A stretch of DNA of 64,000 nt from JAHEKO01 sp965212505. GTDB lineage: Bacteria > Acidobacteriota > Thermoanaerobaculia > Multivoradales > JAHEKO01. Below are positions 8,791-16,909 of the stretch, in pieces. The notes below the pieces were generated by a model. It made no database searches. It had not been told where the DNA came from and saw only the letters and a list, made by a program, of their open reading frames with translations. Within the stretch, counting starts at the first letter, position 1. Each line of letters begins with the position of its first letter. The stretch is taken from NCBI GenBank assembly GCA_965212505.1, contig OZ243123.1, forward strand, positions 4,836,001-4,900,000, read 5' to 3'. Made by a program: the position numbers and the translations under genes.

Positions 8791-10185
8791 CTAGGAACCG
8801 TCGGCCAGGATCTTCAGCAGGTAGTCGGTCGCCCGGTCGTCGCCCATGATCGACAACATCTCGAGCGCCTCCTTCCGAAGCTCTCTGTCGGGCTCGTTCT
8901 CGACGATGTCGATGAGGGTATCGACGTCGTTCATCAGCATGAACGATTCGATGAGCTGCTCCTTGACGTCTGGGTCGTCGCTCTGCTCGTAGAGTCGGTT
9001 CAACCCGGCGCGGGCGTCGGCCGATCCGATGAGCCCAAGAGACTCGACCGCTTGGCGGCGGACGCGACTGTCAGCGTCCGAACTGGCGATCTCCATCAAG
9101 AATTCTGTGTCACCTGCGAGCATCAACGCCTCGGCGATCTGTTCGCGGATCTTGGTCGAGGCCTCTCCGCGGTAGAGCTTGCGCAGCTCCTGGCCGCCGT
9201 CGAGGAGACCGATCTGCTCGATCGCCTCCGCGCGGAGGGTCTCGTTCGGCTCCGAACGAGCGAGGGCCAACAGCGCCTCGAGATCGTCGGCGAGCATGAG
9301 CGCCTCGAGAATCTGCCGCTTCACGCGGACCGCCGTCTCCGTTCCGTAGAGGCCTTTGAGCTCGGCGCGCGCGTCGAGCATGCCGAGCTGCTCGATGGCG
9401 TGCCGGCGGAGCTCTTCGTCCGGCTCGGTCTTCGCCAGCGCGAGAATGGTCTCCAGATCGTTGGTCAGCATGAGCGCTTCGAGAACGCTCTCCTTGAGCT
9501 CTGCGTCGGCGAGCTCCTGGTAAAGACTCCGCAGCTCGGCTCGGGTCCGGTCGCTGTCGAAGTAGGTGAGGTATTCGATCGCCTGCTCAGCTACATCAGG
9601 GCGACTCGCGTCGCGGGCGAAGTCGAGGAGCATGCTGTGGGCGTCGGGCGAGTCGCTCTGGATCAGCAGGAAGAGGGCTCGCTCCATCATGCGAGACGAG
9701 GAGCTGCCGCGCAGGATCGGCTCGAGGATCGGGCGCACGCGTTCCCAGTCGAGGTGCATGAGGCTGTTGAGCGCGATCAGCTTGAGCTCCTCGTCGGCGA
9801 CCGACTCGGGGTCGGCGGGAGCTTTGCGCTTTTGGCGGATCTCGAGGTCCAGCGCCTGTGCGTCGTCGACCCAGTTGCTGTCCGGGAATCGCTCCTCCAG
9901 AGTCCCGAGAACGGCCTGGGCGCGGGCGTTCCGGTTCTGCCGGAAGAGGGCGTAGGCCTGCCAGTAGAGAGCCCCGTCGGCGTCGCCTTCGTCGCGTGCT
10001 GCGGTCTTGCCGAAGTGGGCGATCGCCTCGGCCCAGTTCTCGGCTTCGAGCGCCCGACGGCCGGCTCGGTAGGTTTCGCTCGCCGCCGTCTCGTCATCGG
10101 TAGGCAGCGGCTCGAAGGCTGCGACGGCACTGGTCGAGGCCAGTAGGAGTAGCAGGGTGAGGATCAGGGCCAGGTGGGTACGCAT
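8791..10185 (-). CDS. Secreted TPR/HEAT-repeat protein
   Basis: A 464-residue protein with a signal peptide (residues 1-23). Residues 35-110 look like TPR helices (tetratricopeptide repeat; YRAGRRALEAENWAEAIAHF). The rest is a solenoid of HEAT-like repeats whose strongest unit is about 65 residues long and recurs as EALMLADDLEALLALARSEP followed by LR..AIEQ(I/L)G(L/M)LD. It is the third gene of a leftward operon after an ECF sigma factor and an anti-sigma-like protein, 24 bases downstream of the latter. That position suggests an envelope protein under, or feeding into, the same sigma pathway. No enzyme motif is present. Confidence 0.82.
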   Translation of the reverse strand: MRTHLALILTLLLLLASTSAVAAFEPLPTDDETAASETYRAGRRALEAENWAEAIAHFGKTAARDEGDADGALYWQAYALFRQNRNARAQAVLGTLEERFPDSNWVDDAQALDLEIRQKRKAPADPESVADEELKLIALNSLMHLDWERVRPILEPILRGSSSSRMMERALFLLIQSDSPDAHSMLLDFARDASRPDVAEQAIEYLTYFDSDRTRAELRSLYQELADAELKESVLEALMLTNDLETILALAKTEPDEELRRHAIEQLGMLDARAELKGLYGTETAVRVKRQILEALMLADDLEALLALARSEPNETLRAEAIEQIGLLDGGQELRKLYRGEASTKIREQIAEALMLAGDTEFLMEIASSDADSRVRRQAVESLGLIGSADARAGLNRLYEQSDDPDVKEQLIESFMLMNDVDTLIDIVENEPDRELRKEALEMLSIMGDDRATDYLLKILADGS

Positions 10186-10209
10186 ATCGAAGTCTCCGAG
10201 GAAGGTGTC

Positions 10210-10953
10210 TTAGACGGATGTGGGGACGCGCTGCTCGCCGGCACGGGCTCCGCTGTGCTCGAGTCGAGCTCGGACGGCCTGAATCTTGAAGAGCAGGTCG
10301 CCCTCGTCGAGTCGGCGGCGGAGCTCGGCCGTCTCCTTCGCGAGCAGCACATCAGACGAGTGGGCGATCTCGAGCAGGATCAGCTCGAGATCGTCGAGCA
10401 GGGAGACCGTACGGAGGTCCCCCTGACGGCGGGAGGTCTGGCGGTAGAGCCGGTTGGCGCGACTCAGACTGCCAGCCAGATGGCGCTCGTTGCTGATGTC
10501 GAGACTGCCTTCGCCGGCGTTGGCAATCTCGAGCAGCAAGAGTTCGGTACGGGCGAGATGGTCGGCGACGCTCACCACCAAGATCTTCTGGCTGGGTGAG
10601 AGTCGGGAGGGCTCGGGCCGCAGAGGCACCGAGAAGCGACCTGCGAGGAAGGTAACCAGGAGCAGCGTCGCGGCCGCTGCGGTGACGAGCCATCGTCGAG
10701 TCGACACCGACCACGGTAGCGCGAACCAACGACGGCTCTGAAGCTGGGGTTCGAGTTGGCGCCAGAGACGCTCTTCGAAGCCGACGTGTGGGGCTTCTAC
10801 ATCTACGTCACGGACGGCGTCGAGGACCGACCGCAGCTCGTCGAATCGTGCGGCGACGTCGGCGGACCGCTCGAGCTCCTGCTCGATCGCCTCGTTGTCG
10901 GCCGACTCACCGTAGTAGTGGAGGATCAGGTCCTGGTCAGTGATCTGCTTCAT
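10210..10953 (-). CDS. Anti-sigma factor-like membrane protein
   Basis: A 247-residue single-pass protein: helical cytoplasmic part (1-80), one membrane helix (about 88-105, WLVTAAAATLLLVTFLAG) and a helical periplasmic part. It begins MKQITDQDLILHYYGE, similar to the N-terminus of anti-sigma domains, but it has no HxxxCxxC zinc motif. The start codon overlaps the sigma factor stop by four bases (ATGA), so the two are translationally coupled, the usual arrangement for an ECF sigma/anti-sigma pair. Function is inferred from context and topology rather than from strong sequence identity. Confidence 0.75.
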   Translation of the reverse strand: MKQITDQDLILHYYGESADNEAIEQELERSADVAARFDELRSVLDAVRDVDVEAPHVGFEERLWRQLEPQLQSRRWFALPWSVSTRRWLVTAAAATLLLVTFLAGRFSVPLRPEPSRLSPSQKILVVSVADHLARTELLLLEIANAGEGSLDISNERHLAGSLSRANRLYRQTSRRQGDLRTVSLLDDLELILLEIAHSSDVLLAKETAELRRRLDEGDLLFKIQAVRARLEHSGARAGEQRVPTSV

Positions 10954-11516
10954 GGGGTCTCCCGGACGAGCGGTGCGAGTGCCAGGCGCAGCTTCTGCAC
11001 AGCTCGGAAGATGGTGCTCTTGGTGGCGTTGGTCCGAGCGCCGAGGATCTCGCCGATCTCAGCGATGGAGCGCCCCTCGTAGTGGCGTAGGACAAAGGCG
11101 GCGCGTTCGTTGGCGGACATCGAGGCGAGGACACGGCGCACGGTGTCGCCGATCTCACCGCTCGACAGCTCACGCTCCTGGTCGGGCGACTCGGCGGCGA
11201 GGACGTCGATCTCGACGTCCGCCTGCGCTTGTCGGCCGCGGCGGTTCTCCTTGCGGATCTGGTCGATCGCCGTATTCATCGCAATCCGGTAGAGCCAGGT
11301 GGTGAACCGGGCGCGGTGGTCGAAGCGGCCAAGTTGGCGGTGAACTTTGAGGAAGGCCTCCTGCACGACGTCTTCGGCGGTTTCGCGATGTCCGGTGACT
11401 CGCATGGCGATACCGAAGACCTTCGCGCTGTGGCGGTCGACCAGGGTCCGAAACGCCTGGTCGTCGCCCTGACGGGCCCTCTCCACGAGTTCATGGTCTC
11501 TCTCCTCCATTCGCAT
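10950..11516 (-). CDS. ECF RNA polymerase sigma factor (sigma-E type)
   Basis: A protein of about 188 residues with both ECF core regions. Region 2 is visible as DQAFRTLVDRHSAKVFGIAMR then DVVQEAFLKVHRQL and FTTWLYRIAMNTAIDQIR; region 4 as MSANERAAFVLRHYEGRSIAEIGEILG followed by TNATKSTIFRAVQKLR. It directs RNA polymerase to stress- or envelope-type promoters. ATG 11516 is preferred; a GTG at 11531 in frame is possible and would add five residues. It heads the operon sigma, anti-sigma, HEAT protein. Confidence 0.92.
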   Translation of the reverse strand: MRMEERDHELVERARQGDDQAFRTLVDRHSAKVFGIAMRVTGHRETAEDVVQEAFLKVHRQLGRFDHRARFTTWLYRIAMNTAIDQIRKENRRGRQAQADVEIDVLAAESPDQERELSSGEIGDTVRRVLASMSANERAAFVLRHYEGRSIAEIGEILGARTNATKSTIFRAVQKLRLALAPLVRETP

Positions 11517-11590
11517 GCTTAGACGACTCACCTCGAAATCGGTTGTCCTGGTGATTCTTATACTGGCGCAAATCGAACGAAGGGCCCAGG

Positions 11591-11876
11591 CTGCGCTACA
11601 GAGTCGTAGCGACGCTGTCCGTCTGTTTGCTCGTTGCCGGGGTGGGCTTCGCCGAGAAGCGGACTGCAGAGAGGTTCCGAGGCCTTCGGCTGGGCGGTCT
11701 CGGTCCGGCGCTCATGCCCGAGCGAACCGCCGGCGTTGCCAGAGATCCAGCGGATCGCAGTGTGTCGCAGCGGAGGGTTGCGGAATCGAGGGCTCGAGAT
11801 CAGCGAGAACACCGGCATTCCGGACGTGGTGCTCGGGAGATCGGCGGCGCGCTCGAAGGTGAGAGTTGTCGGCTGA
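11591..11876 (+). pseudogene. Decayed 5' end of a BNR/VPS10-type beta-propeller gene
   Basis: Reading from 11591 gives a signal-peptide-like stretch (LRYRVVATLSVCLLVAGVGFA) but without an ATG. It is followed by FRGLRLGGLGPALMPERTAG and DPADRSV, which resembles the conserved start of secreted BNR/sortilin-like propeller proteins (F-x-G-L-x-x-R-x-I-G-P-A-x-M-S-G-R ... V-D-P). After that the similarity moves into the next frame (CRSGGLRNRG...ENTGIPDVVL, compare S-G-G-V-W-K-T-x-N-x-G) and stops at TGA near 11876. The likely reading is a frameshifted and truncated remnant; the intact protein would exceed 900 residues. The match is from memory of the family and needs a search. Confidence 0.45.
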
Positions 11877-12104
11877 CCGAAGATCCTCCGGTTCGAAGCC
11901 GCCGCGAACCGGTGCCGCCCTCCATCGTTCAGCGGATCGAGAGGGTGAGGAGTACGACGTGAGGTAATTCCTCGGCGTCGACCGAGGCGCACCGTCGCAA
12001 CGTCGAGATCGCACGGGAGAGGTTCGCGGCGCCCGAACGGCTCCGCGAGGCGGCAGGTGCGACCTGGACGACCGGTCGCGGTCTGTCCAAGCTCTGATCG
12101 TCCG
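11877..12104. other. Intergenic region, no gene recognised
   Basis: Sequence between the pseudogene remnant and the stop of the NHL-repeat gene. I see no coding signal, RNA or clear terminator. It may be further decayed sequence of the same lost gene. Confidence 0.35.
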
Positions 12105-13355
12105 CTAGCCGCCGTCGAGCTCCTCGAGCCTCTCCGCGACCCCGGGCGCCTCGGGATTCAGTTCGAGCGCCCGTCGCAGTGCGCTGCTCGCGGCTCTGTT
12201 GTCACCGACCTTGGTCAAAACGGCGCCGAGACTGCTGTGTGCCTTCCACCAGTCGGCGTAGGTCTCGGCATTGAGCTCGAACAGCGCGCGAGCCTCGGCG
12301 TCGAGCTCCTCGCCCATGAGCTTCGTGCCGAGTCGATCGATTGGAACGCGCCAGTCCTCGCTGGCTCCGATCGGGTTCGACCTGAACGAGCGATGTTTCG
12401 TCCTCGCGCCGTCGATCGAGCCGTGCCTGAGCTCGTGCTCGAGGATGCGAGCGAGGCTCGGGACCTCGATTCGTCGAATGCTGTAGGGGGTGGTGGCGGT
12501 ACCAGAGGCGTTAGTGGGTCCGATGTAGTCGTTGATGTAGAGGTAGGTGCCGGTGCCGTCGGCATAGATTCCGTTCGGGTTCGAGAACTGGGCCGAGGCT
12601 CCCGGTCCGTCCCGCTGCGCCCGTTCGCCGGTTCCGGCGAAGAGCTCGATCTCACCGTCGCGCGAGAACCGGTAGACCTTGTTGTCCCGATAGCTGGTTG
12701 CGTAGAAAAGGCCACGAAGTTGAGCGATGTGGCCGAGTCCCGCACCGCCCGAGTCGGCGAGCACTGATGTCTCGCCGTCTGGTGAGATCTTGACGACCTT
12801 CGGAGCGTTGAAGCTGACCACGTAGAGGTTGCCGTCTCCGTCTCGGGTGATCCCGTTCGGGCATCTGAAGTGCTCCGAGGCCGCGAAGTTGGTCACCCGC
12901 CCGTCGGCATCTGCCCTGCGAATCGTGTTGTCGTTGCAGCTGCAGACGAAGAGCTCACCGGCCTCTCCGAAGACCAGGCCGACCGGTCCAGAGAGGTCCT
13001 CGCTGACCGCCACGGAGACCTCTCCGTCCCGAGAGATCTTGTTGACGAAGTGACCCCAGTAGTTCGCCTGGTAGAGGTTTCCGTGCCGGTCGAGCGCAAT
13101 TCCGGAAGCGCCGTAGAAACCGCTCGCCCACTTCTCGACCTTCCGCGTGTTCGGGTCGAGTCGCCACACGGTCTCTTGGAAGTCGGCGATGTAGACGTAG
13201 CCGAGTGAGTCCACGATGAGACCGCCCACCCAGCCGGCGTGGCTCTCGACGAGTGTCTCTACGATCGGTTCGGTGGTCGGAGGATCGGGCGCTGGAGCCT
13301 TGGAGGTGGCGATGAGAAGGAGCGATAGCGGCAGGAGATAGAGAAGGCTGTTCAT
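12105..13355 (-). CDS. Secreted NHL/SMP-30-type beta-propeller protein with TPR end
   Basis: Start ATG 13355 gives a 416-residue product with a signal peptide (SLLYLLPLSLLLIATS). Residues about 40-290 contain repeated propeller blades of the NHL type: GWVGGLIVDSLGYVYIADF, GASGIALDRHGNLYQANYW, GPVGLVFGEAGELFVCSC, CPNGITRDGDGNLYVVSF. The last 90 residues are helical and TPR-like (AHSSLGAVLTKVGDNRAASS, ALELNPEA). Such proteins bind ligands or hydrolyse lactones, but no SMP-30 metal site is clear. The ATG overlaps the stop of the upstream gene by four bases, so it is co-translated with the DUF1579-like protein. Confidence 0.8.
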   Translation of the reverse strand: MNSLLYLLPLSLLLIATSKAPAPDPPTTEPIVETLVESHAGWVGGLIVDSLGYVYIADFQETVWRLDPNTRKVEKWASGFYGASGIALDRHGNLYQANYWGHFVNKISRDGEVSVAVSEDLSGPVGLVFGEAGELFVCSCNDNTIRRADADGRVTNFAASEHFRCPNGITRDGDGNLYVVSFNAPKVVKISPDGETSVLADSGGAGLGHIAQLRGLFYATSYRDNKVYRFSRDGEIELFAGTGERAQRDGPGASAQFSNPNGIYADGTGTYLYINDYIGPTNASGTATTPYSIRRIEVPSLARILEHELRHGSIDGARTKHRSFRSNPIGASEDWRVPIDRLGTKLMGEELDAEARALFELNAETYADWWKAHSSLGAVLTKVGDNRAASSALRRALELNPEAPGVAERLEELDGG

Positions 13356-14554
13356 CGGTTGGAGACCTCTGTGACGTCCATTCGGGTGAGAGCGACGGTC
13401 AACTCGGTCACCCAGTCGTCCTGCCACTCGTCGAAGCGAAGAGAGAGCTTCTGATCAGAGAACTCTGTCCAGACCGTACGGGGCTGACCGTGGGTCAGGA
13501 GGAGCTGCTCGGGCCAGGCGTAGAGGTCCGTCTCGCTGACGATCGCCACCTGTGGGTTGCGGACGAATGTGAGGGTGCCGTCCTTGTCCGACCCGATTCG
13601 GAACTCGTGTGGAGTCCCCGGCTGGTTGTCCAGCTGATAGGCGAACCACAGCTCCCGAGCGGGCTCGAAAGTGATCGCTTGAAAGATCTGTCGATCGGCC
13701 CACGAGAGCGCAAAGAGAACGCTGCAGCCGTTCTGGAAGCGCGCCGCGACGAGACGTGCCGGCCAGCTCTCGCCCTCACCGTCGATGGCGTGGCCCCTCC
13801 AGTCGCCTTCGAGGCCGTCGAAGCGGTGGAACGGTGCCTCGGTACAGTGAGCTCCGTCCTCCCAATCCGGGAGCGGCTCTCCGACCGCCGGCAGCTTGAG
13901 CGGCTGCTGCTTGCGTCGAAACTCGGTGACCTGATTCGGCTTCCATGTTGTCCCCGAATCGCGGGTGGTTGCGTCGTCCCACCGGAACCGCATGGAGTGG
14001 ACGTCCGAGAACGTGTAGCGACGAGTGATCGGCCCCTTGGCGTCTGTCCAGCTCGAATAGACCTGAACCCGGCCGTGCCGAAGGTCGCCCATGAGCTGGT
14101 CTGTGAAGCCGTAGCCGCCGTTCGGGCGCGGCCAGTTCTGAGCCATGACCCACCGACCCTTCGTCGGATCGAAGTATCGAATGGAGAATCCCTGGGTACG
14201 GGTGCCTCGCGTCTCGGTCTGGCCTCGAGCCAGCTCCACCAACGCCTTTCCGTGCAGGATCGGGAAGACCCAGGCATCGGTGGTGGTGGTGCTGTCGGCA
14301 TTGTCGAGCTCGCCCTCGACGGCAGCTCGCCAGTTGGCCTCCCAGGCGCCGATCCAGAAGTCGTACTGCCGGCTAACCCCCTGGTCGTAGGGTGCGCGGA
14401 TCTGTCCGCCGAGAGCCTCCAACAGGTGAGCGGACTCGTTGATGTGTGTCGCAGCGACGATCGGCTCGAGAGACGCCAGGCCGATGAGGCTCGCCACGAC
14501 GGACGTTCGGACCCTTGCTGCGCAGGACCTCACGGGGAAGGGGAGACGGAACAT
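13352..14554 (-). CDS. Secreted DUF1579-like protein
   Basis: ATG 14554 is preceded by a strong ribosome site (AGGAGGA, reading leftward), giving 400 residues with a signal peptide ending near VAA. The sequence SRQYDFWIGAWEANWRA and the later strands (FRWDDATTRDSGTTWK, HRFDGLEGDWRGHAI) resemble DUF1579-type lipocalin-like barrels, possibly two in tandem; a second YDFW-like turn is FDGLEGDW. Function is unknown. First gene of a two-gene leftward operon with the NHL protein. Confidence 0.7.
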   Translation of the reverse strand: MFRLPFPVRSCAARVRTSVVASLIGLASLEPIVAATHINESAHLLEALGGQIRAPYDQGVSRQYDFWIGAWEANWRAAVEGELDNADSTTTTDAWVFPILHGKALVELARGQTETRGTRTQGFSIRYFDPTKGRWVMAQNWPRPNGGYGFTDQLMGDLRHGRVQVYSSWTDAKGPITRRYTFSDVHSMRFRWDDATTRDSGTTWKPNQVTEFRRKQQPLKLPAVGEPLPDWEDGAHCTEAPFHRFDGLEGDWRGHAIDGEGESWPARLVAARFQNGCSVLFALSWADRQIFQAITFEPARELWFAYQLDNQPGTPHEFRIGSDKDGTLTFVRNPQVAIVSETDLYAWPEQLLLTHGQPRTVWTEFSDQKLSLRFDEWQDDWVTELTVALTRMDVTEVSNR

Positions 14555-14763
14555 AGGAATCCTCCTGGTTGTCGTTGAAGTCCCCGGCGCGCCAAGGCTG
14601 ACGCCCGATGCCGGAGCCGCGGCCAACCCGGTGTCGGGTGCCGTCGCGCGAGATCTCACTCTGCGGGGTCCCAAGAGTCCTGAAGAAAAGCCGACGAAAA
14701 GGTCAAGTCGCGGATCTGTGCGGATCGACACCTTAGAATCGCGCCGAAAGCTAGGCAGGCACC

Positions 14764-16878
14764 TTGGCGCAACAACTCCTCATCGCTGGTCGCTGGCGCG
14801 TCGAGCCGGACCTCAACCGGATCGTGGGCCCCGATGGCGCAGTGAGCGTCGAGGATCGGGTCATGCGCGTTCTCGTGCTCCTGGCGCGGCGGGCGGGCCA
14901 GACGGTGCGGCGAGAGGAGCTGCTCGAGGTCGTCTGGGGCGGTCGTCATGTCACCGAGGAGTCGTTGACCAACGTCATTTCCCGCCTGCGACGGGTGATG
15001 GGCGACGACCCGCGGCAGCCGCAGATCATCCTGACCGTCCCCAAGCGGGGCTACCGGCTGATCGGGAGCGTGGAGCGGTTGGGCTCGTCCAAGAAGGTAG
15101 CGACGGCGGCGAAGCTGCCACGAGCCGCATGGGGTCTCACACTGGTGGTTCTGGTGATCGTAGGGGTCGCAGTGGCGGCCCGGTGGGTAGGGCGTTCGGG
15201 GGGCGGCTCTGAGGGAGCGGCCCTCGAGCCGAGGCCGCTGACCAGCGCTCCAGGGGTCGAGTTCGATCCCGCCTTCTCGGCCGACGGGAGACGATTCGCC
15301 TACGTCTGGGGAGGTGACGACGACTCCGACCTCAACATCTGGATCCGTGGGGTAGACGCGGCCGCGCCTCGGAAGCTGACGACGAGAGCGGGGTTCGACG
15401 GTAGCCCCAGCTGGAGACCCGACGGTGGTGCTGTCGCGTTCATGCACAGCCGCGACGGAGACTGTGGAGTCTTCATCGCCGAGATCGACAGTTCGGATGA
15501 GCGCCGCATCGCAGAGTGCAAGAGGCACAGCGAGAGCTCCGTCGACTGGTCGCCACTCGGTGAGCTCGTCGCTTTCGCGGACTCCCCGGCCTCGGGGAAG
15601 CCGTTCCGGATCCTGGTCGCTCCGGTCTCCGGCGGGTCGTCCCCGCGGGCTCTCACCTCGCCCGCAGAGGCCTCCTACGGCGATCTGGACCCGGCGTTCT
15701 CTCCAGACGGCGGCCTGGTCGCGTTCGTTCGGGGCACCAATCGAAGTCTTCAGCCCACCTACGTCTCGCCCGTTCACGGAGACGTCTACGTCGTCTCGGT
15801 GGACGGCGGCGAGCCGCGGCGACTCACCTATGACAACGAGGAGGTGCCCGGACTGGGTTGGAGTCTCGACGGCCGCAGGATCGTGTTCGCCTCCACGCGT
15901 GAGACCGGTCGCCATGCTCTCTGGGAGGTCGGTCTCGACGGCGACCCGCCGCGTCGTCTCTTGGCGCTCGACGGAATGCTCCGGAATCCGACACCGCACC
16001 CGGCGGGCCTCGCCTTCGAGAGGGTGCGAGGAACCTTCGACCTCTGGTCACTCGACCTGCGAGACGAGTCTTCGGCTCCTCGCCCTCTGTTGCGTTCGAC
16101 GCGTTCCGAACGGGCGCCAGCCCTCTCACCCGACGGCCGGCGACTGGCCTTCGTGTCGGACCGGAGTGGCCAGCCGGAGATCTGGCTCGCGGCGGCCGAC
16201 GGCACAAATCCGATTCAGCTCACCCGCCTCGGTCTCCCCTCGACGAGTCGACCGCGGTGGTCTCCCGACGCACGCTGGGTCGCGTTCGAAGCTCGCCAGG
16301 AGGGGCGCACGAGCCTCTGGAGGGTCGAGGCGACCGGCGGGGAACCTGAATGGCTCCTCGGTGCCTCCGATGGCGAGACGTGGCACGCGATCGCGCCCCG
16401 TTACTCGCCGACCGGCGACCGGCTCTACTTTGGCTCGGACCGAGGAGGCGACTGGCAGCTCTGGGCGCTGTCGCTACCGGATCGGCGCCTCGAGCAGGTG
16501 ACCGAGCAAGGGGGCGTCGCCGTCGTTGGGGTCGGGGGGGAGGCGGTCTACTACGTGCGGTCGCAGGGGAAGGGCGTGTGGCGAAAGGATGAGAACGGTA
16601 TCGCCGAGCGGATCGGCGACGAGCTCAGGCCGTCGGACTGGTCCAACTGGGCGCTCGACGGACTCACCCCTGTGCGGTTGCGACGGACGAGTTGGACCTC
16701 CGGACTCCTCGAACGGGTCGACGGCGATCCGGCGGAGGCGAAAGTGGTGGCTGAGCTCGAGAGCGATCACAACCTGATCGTCGGTGGCATCACCGTCTCG
16801 CCGGACGGCTCGACGCTCATCTGGTCACAGCGCAGCCGGCTCGACCTCGACATCTTGACGGCTGCGGGATTTCGCTAG
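14764..16878 (+). CDS. Winged-helix transcription regulator with membrane helix and TolB-like propeller
   Basis: A 704-residue one-component receptor. Residues 1-105 form an OmpR/CadC-type winged helix (VLVLLARRAGQTVRREELLE, then TNVISRLRRVMGDD and TVPKRGYRLIG). One membrane helix follows at about 121-142. The remainder is a periplasmic WD40/TolB-like propeller with repeated blades of the kind FSPDGGLVAFV and WSPDARWVAFEA. The likely mode is CadC-like: ligand or stress sensing outside, DNA binding inside. The start is TTG 14764; no better ATG lies near. A possible -10 (TAGAAT) sits at 14734-14739. Divergent from the DUF1579 operon, which it might control. Confidence 0.88.
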   Translation: MAQQLLIAGRWRVEPDLNRIVGPDGAVSVEDRVMRVLVLLARRAGQTVRREELLEVVWGGRHVTEESLTNVISRLRRVMGDDPRQPQIILTVPKRGYRLIGSVERLGSSKKVATAAKLPRAAWGLTLVVLVIVGVAVAARWVGRSGGGSEGAALEPRPLTSAPGVEFDPAFSADGRRFAYVWGGDDDSDLNIWIRGVDAAAPRKLTTRAGFDGSPSWRPDGGAVAFMHSRDGDCGVFIAEIDSSDERRIAECKRHSESSVDWSPLGELVAFADSPASGKPFRILVAPVSGGSSPRALTSPAEASYGDLDPAFSPDGGLVAFVRGTNRSLQPTYVSPVHGDVYVVSVDGGEPRRLTYDNEEVPGLGWSLDGRRIVFASTRETGRHALWEVGLDGDPPRRLLALDGMLRNPTPHPAGLAFERVRGTFDLWSLDLRDESSAPRPLLRSTRSERAPALSPDGRRLAFVSDRSGQPEIWLAAADGTNPIQLTRLGLPSTSRPRWSPDARWVAFEARQEGRTSLWRVEATGGEPEWLLGASDGETWHAIAPRYSPTGDRLYFGSDRGGDWQLWALSLPDRRLEQVTEQGGVAVVGVGGEAVYYVRSQGKGVWRKDENGIAERIGDELRPSDWSNWALDGLTPVRLRRTSWTSGLLERVDGDPAEAKVVAELESDHNLIVGGITVSPDGSTLIWSQRSRLDLDILTAAGFR

Positions 16879-16909
16879 GCCGCGGTCGACCCACAGGTCG
16901 ATCGGTGAC

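Noticed and set aside
11558..11992. 144-codon frame on the minus strand upstream of the ECF sigma factor
   Set aside because: No motif or ribosome site; the opposite strand shows a better explanation as a decayed propeller gene.
14656..15999. Long open frame on the minus strand opposite the winged-helix/TolB regulator
   Set aside because: It is antisense to a gene with clear domains, is rich in Arg, Gly and Pro as expected of a shadow frame, and has no recognisable motif.
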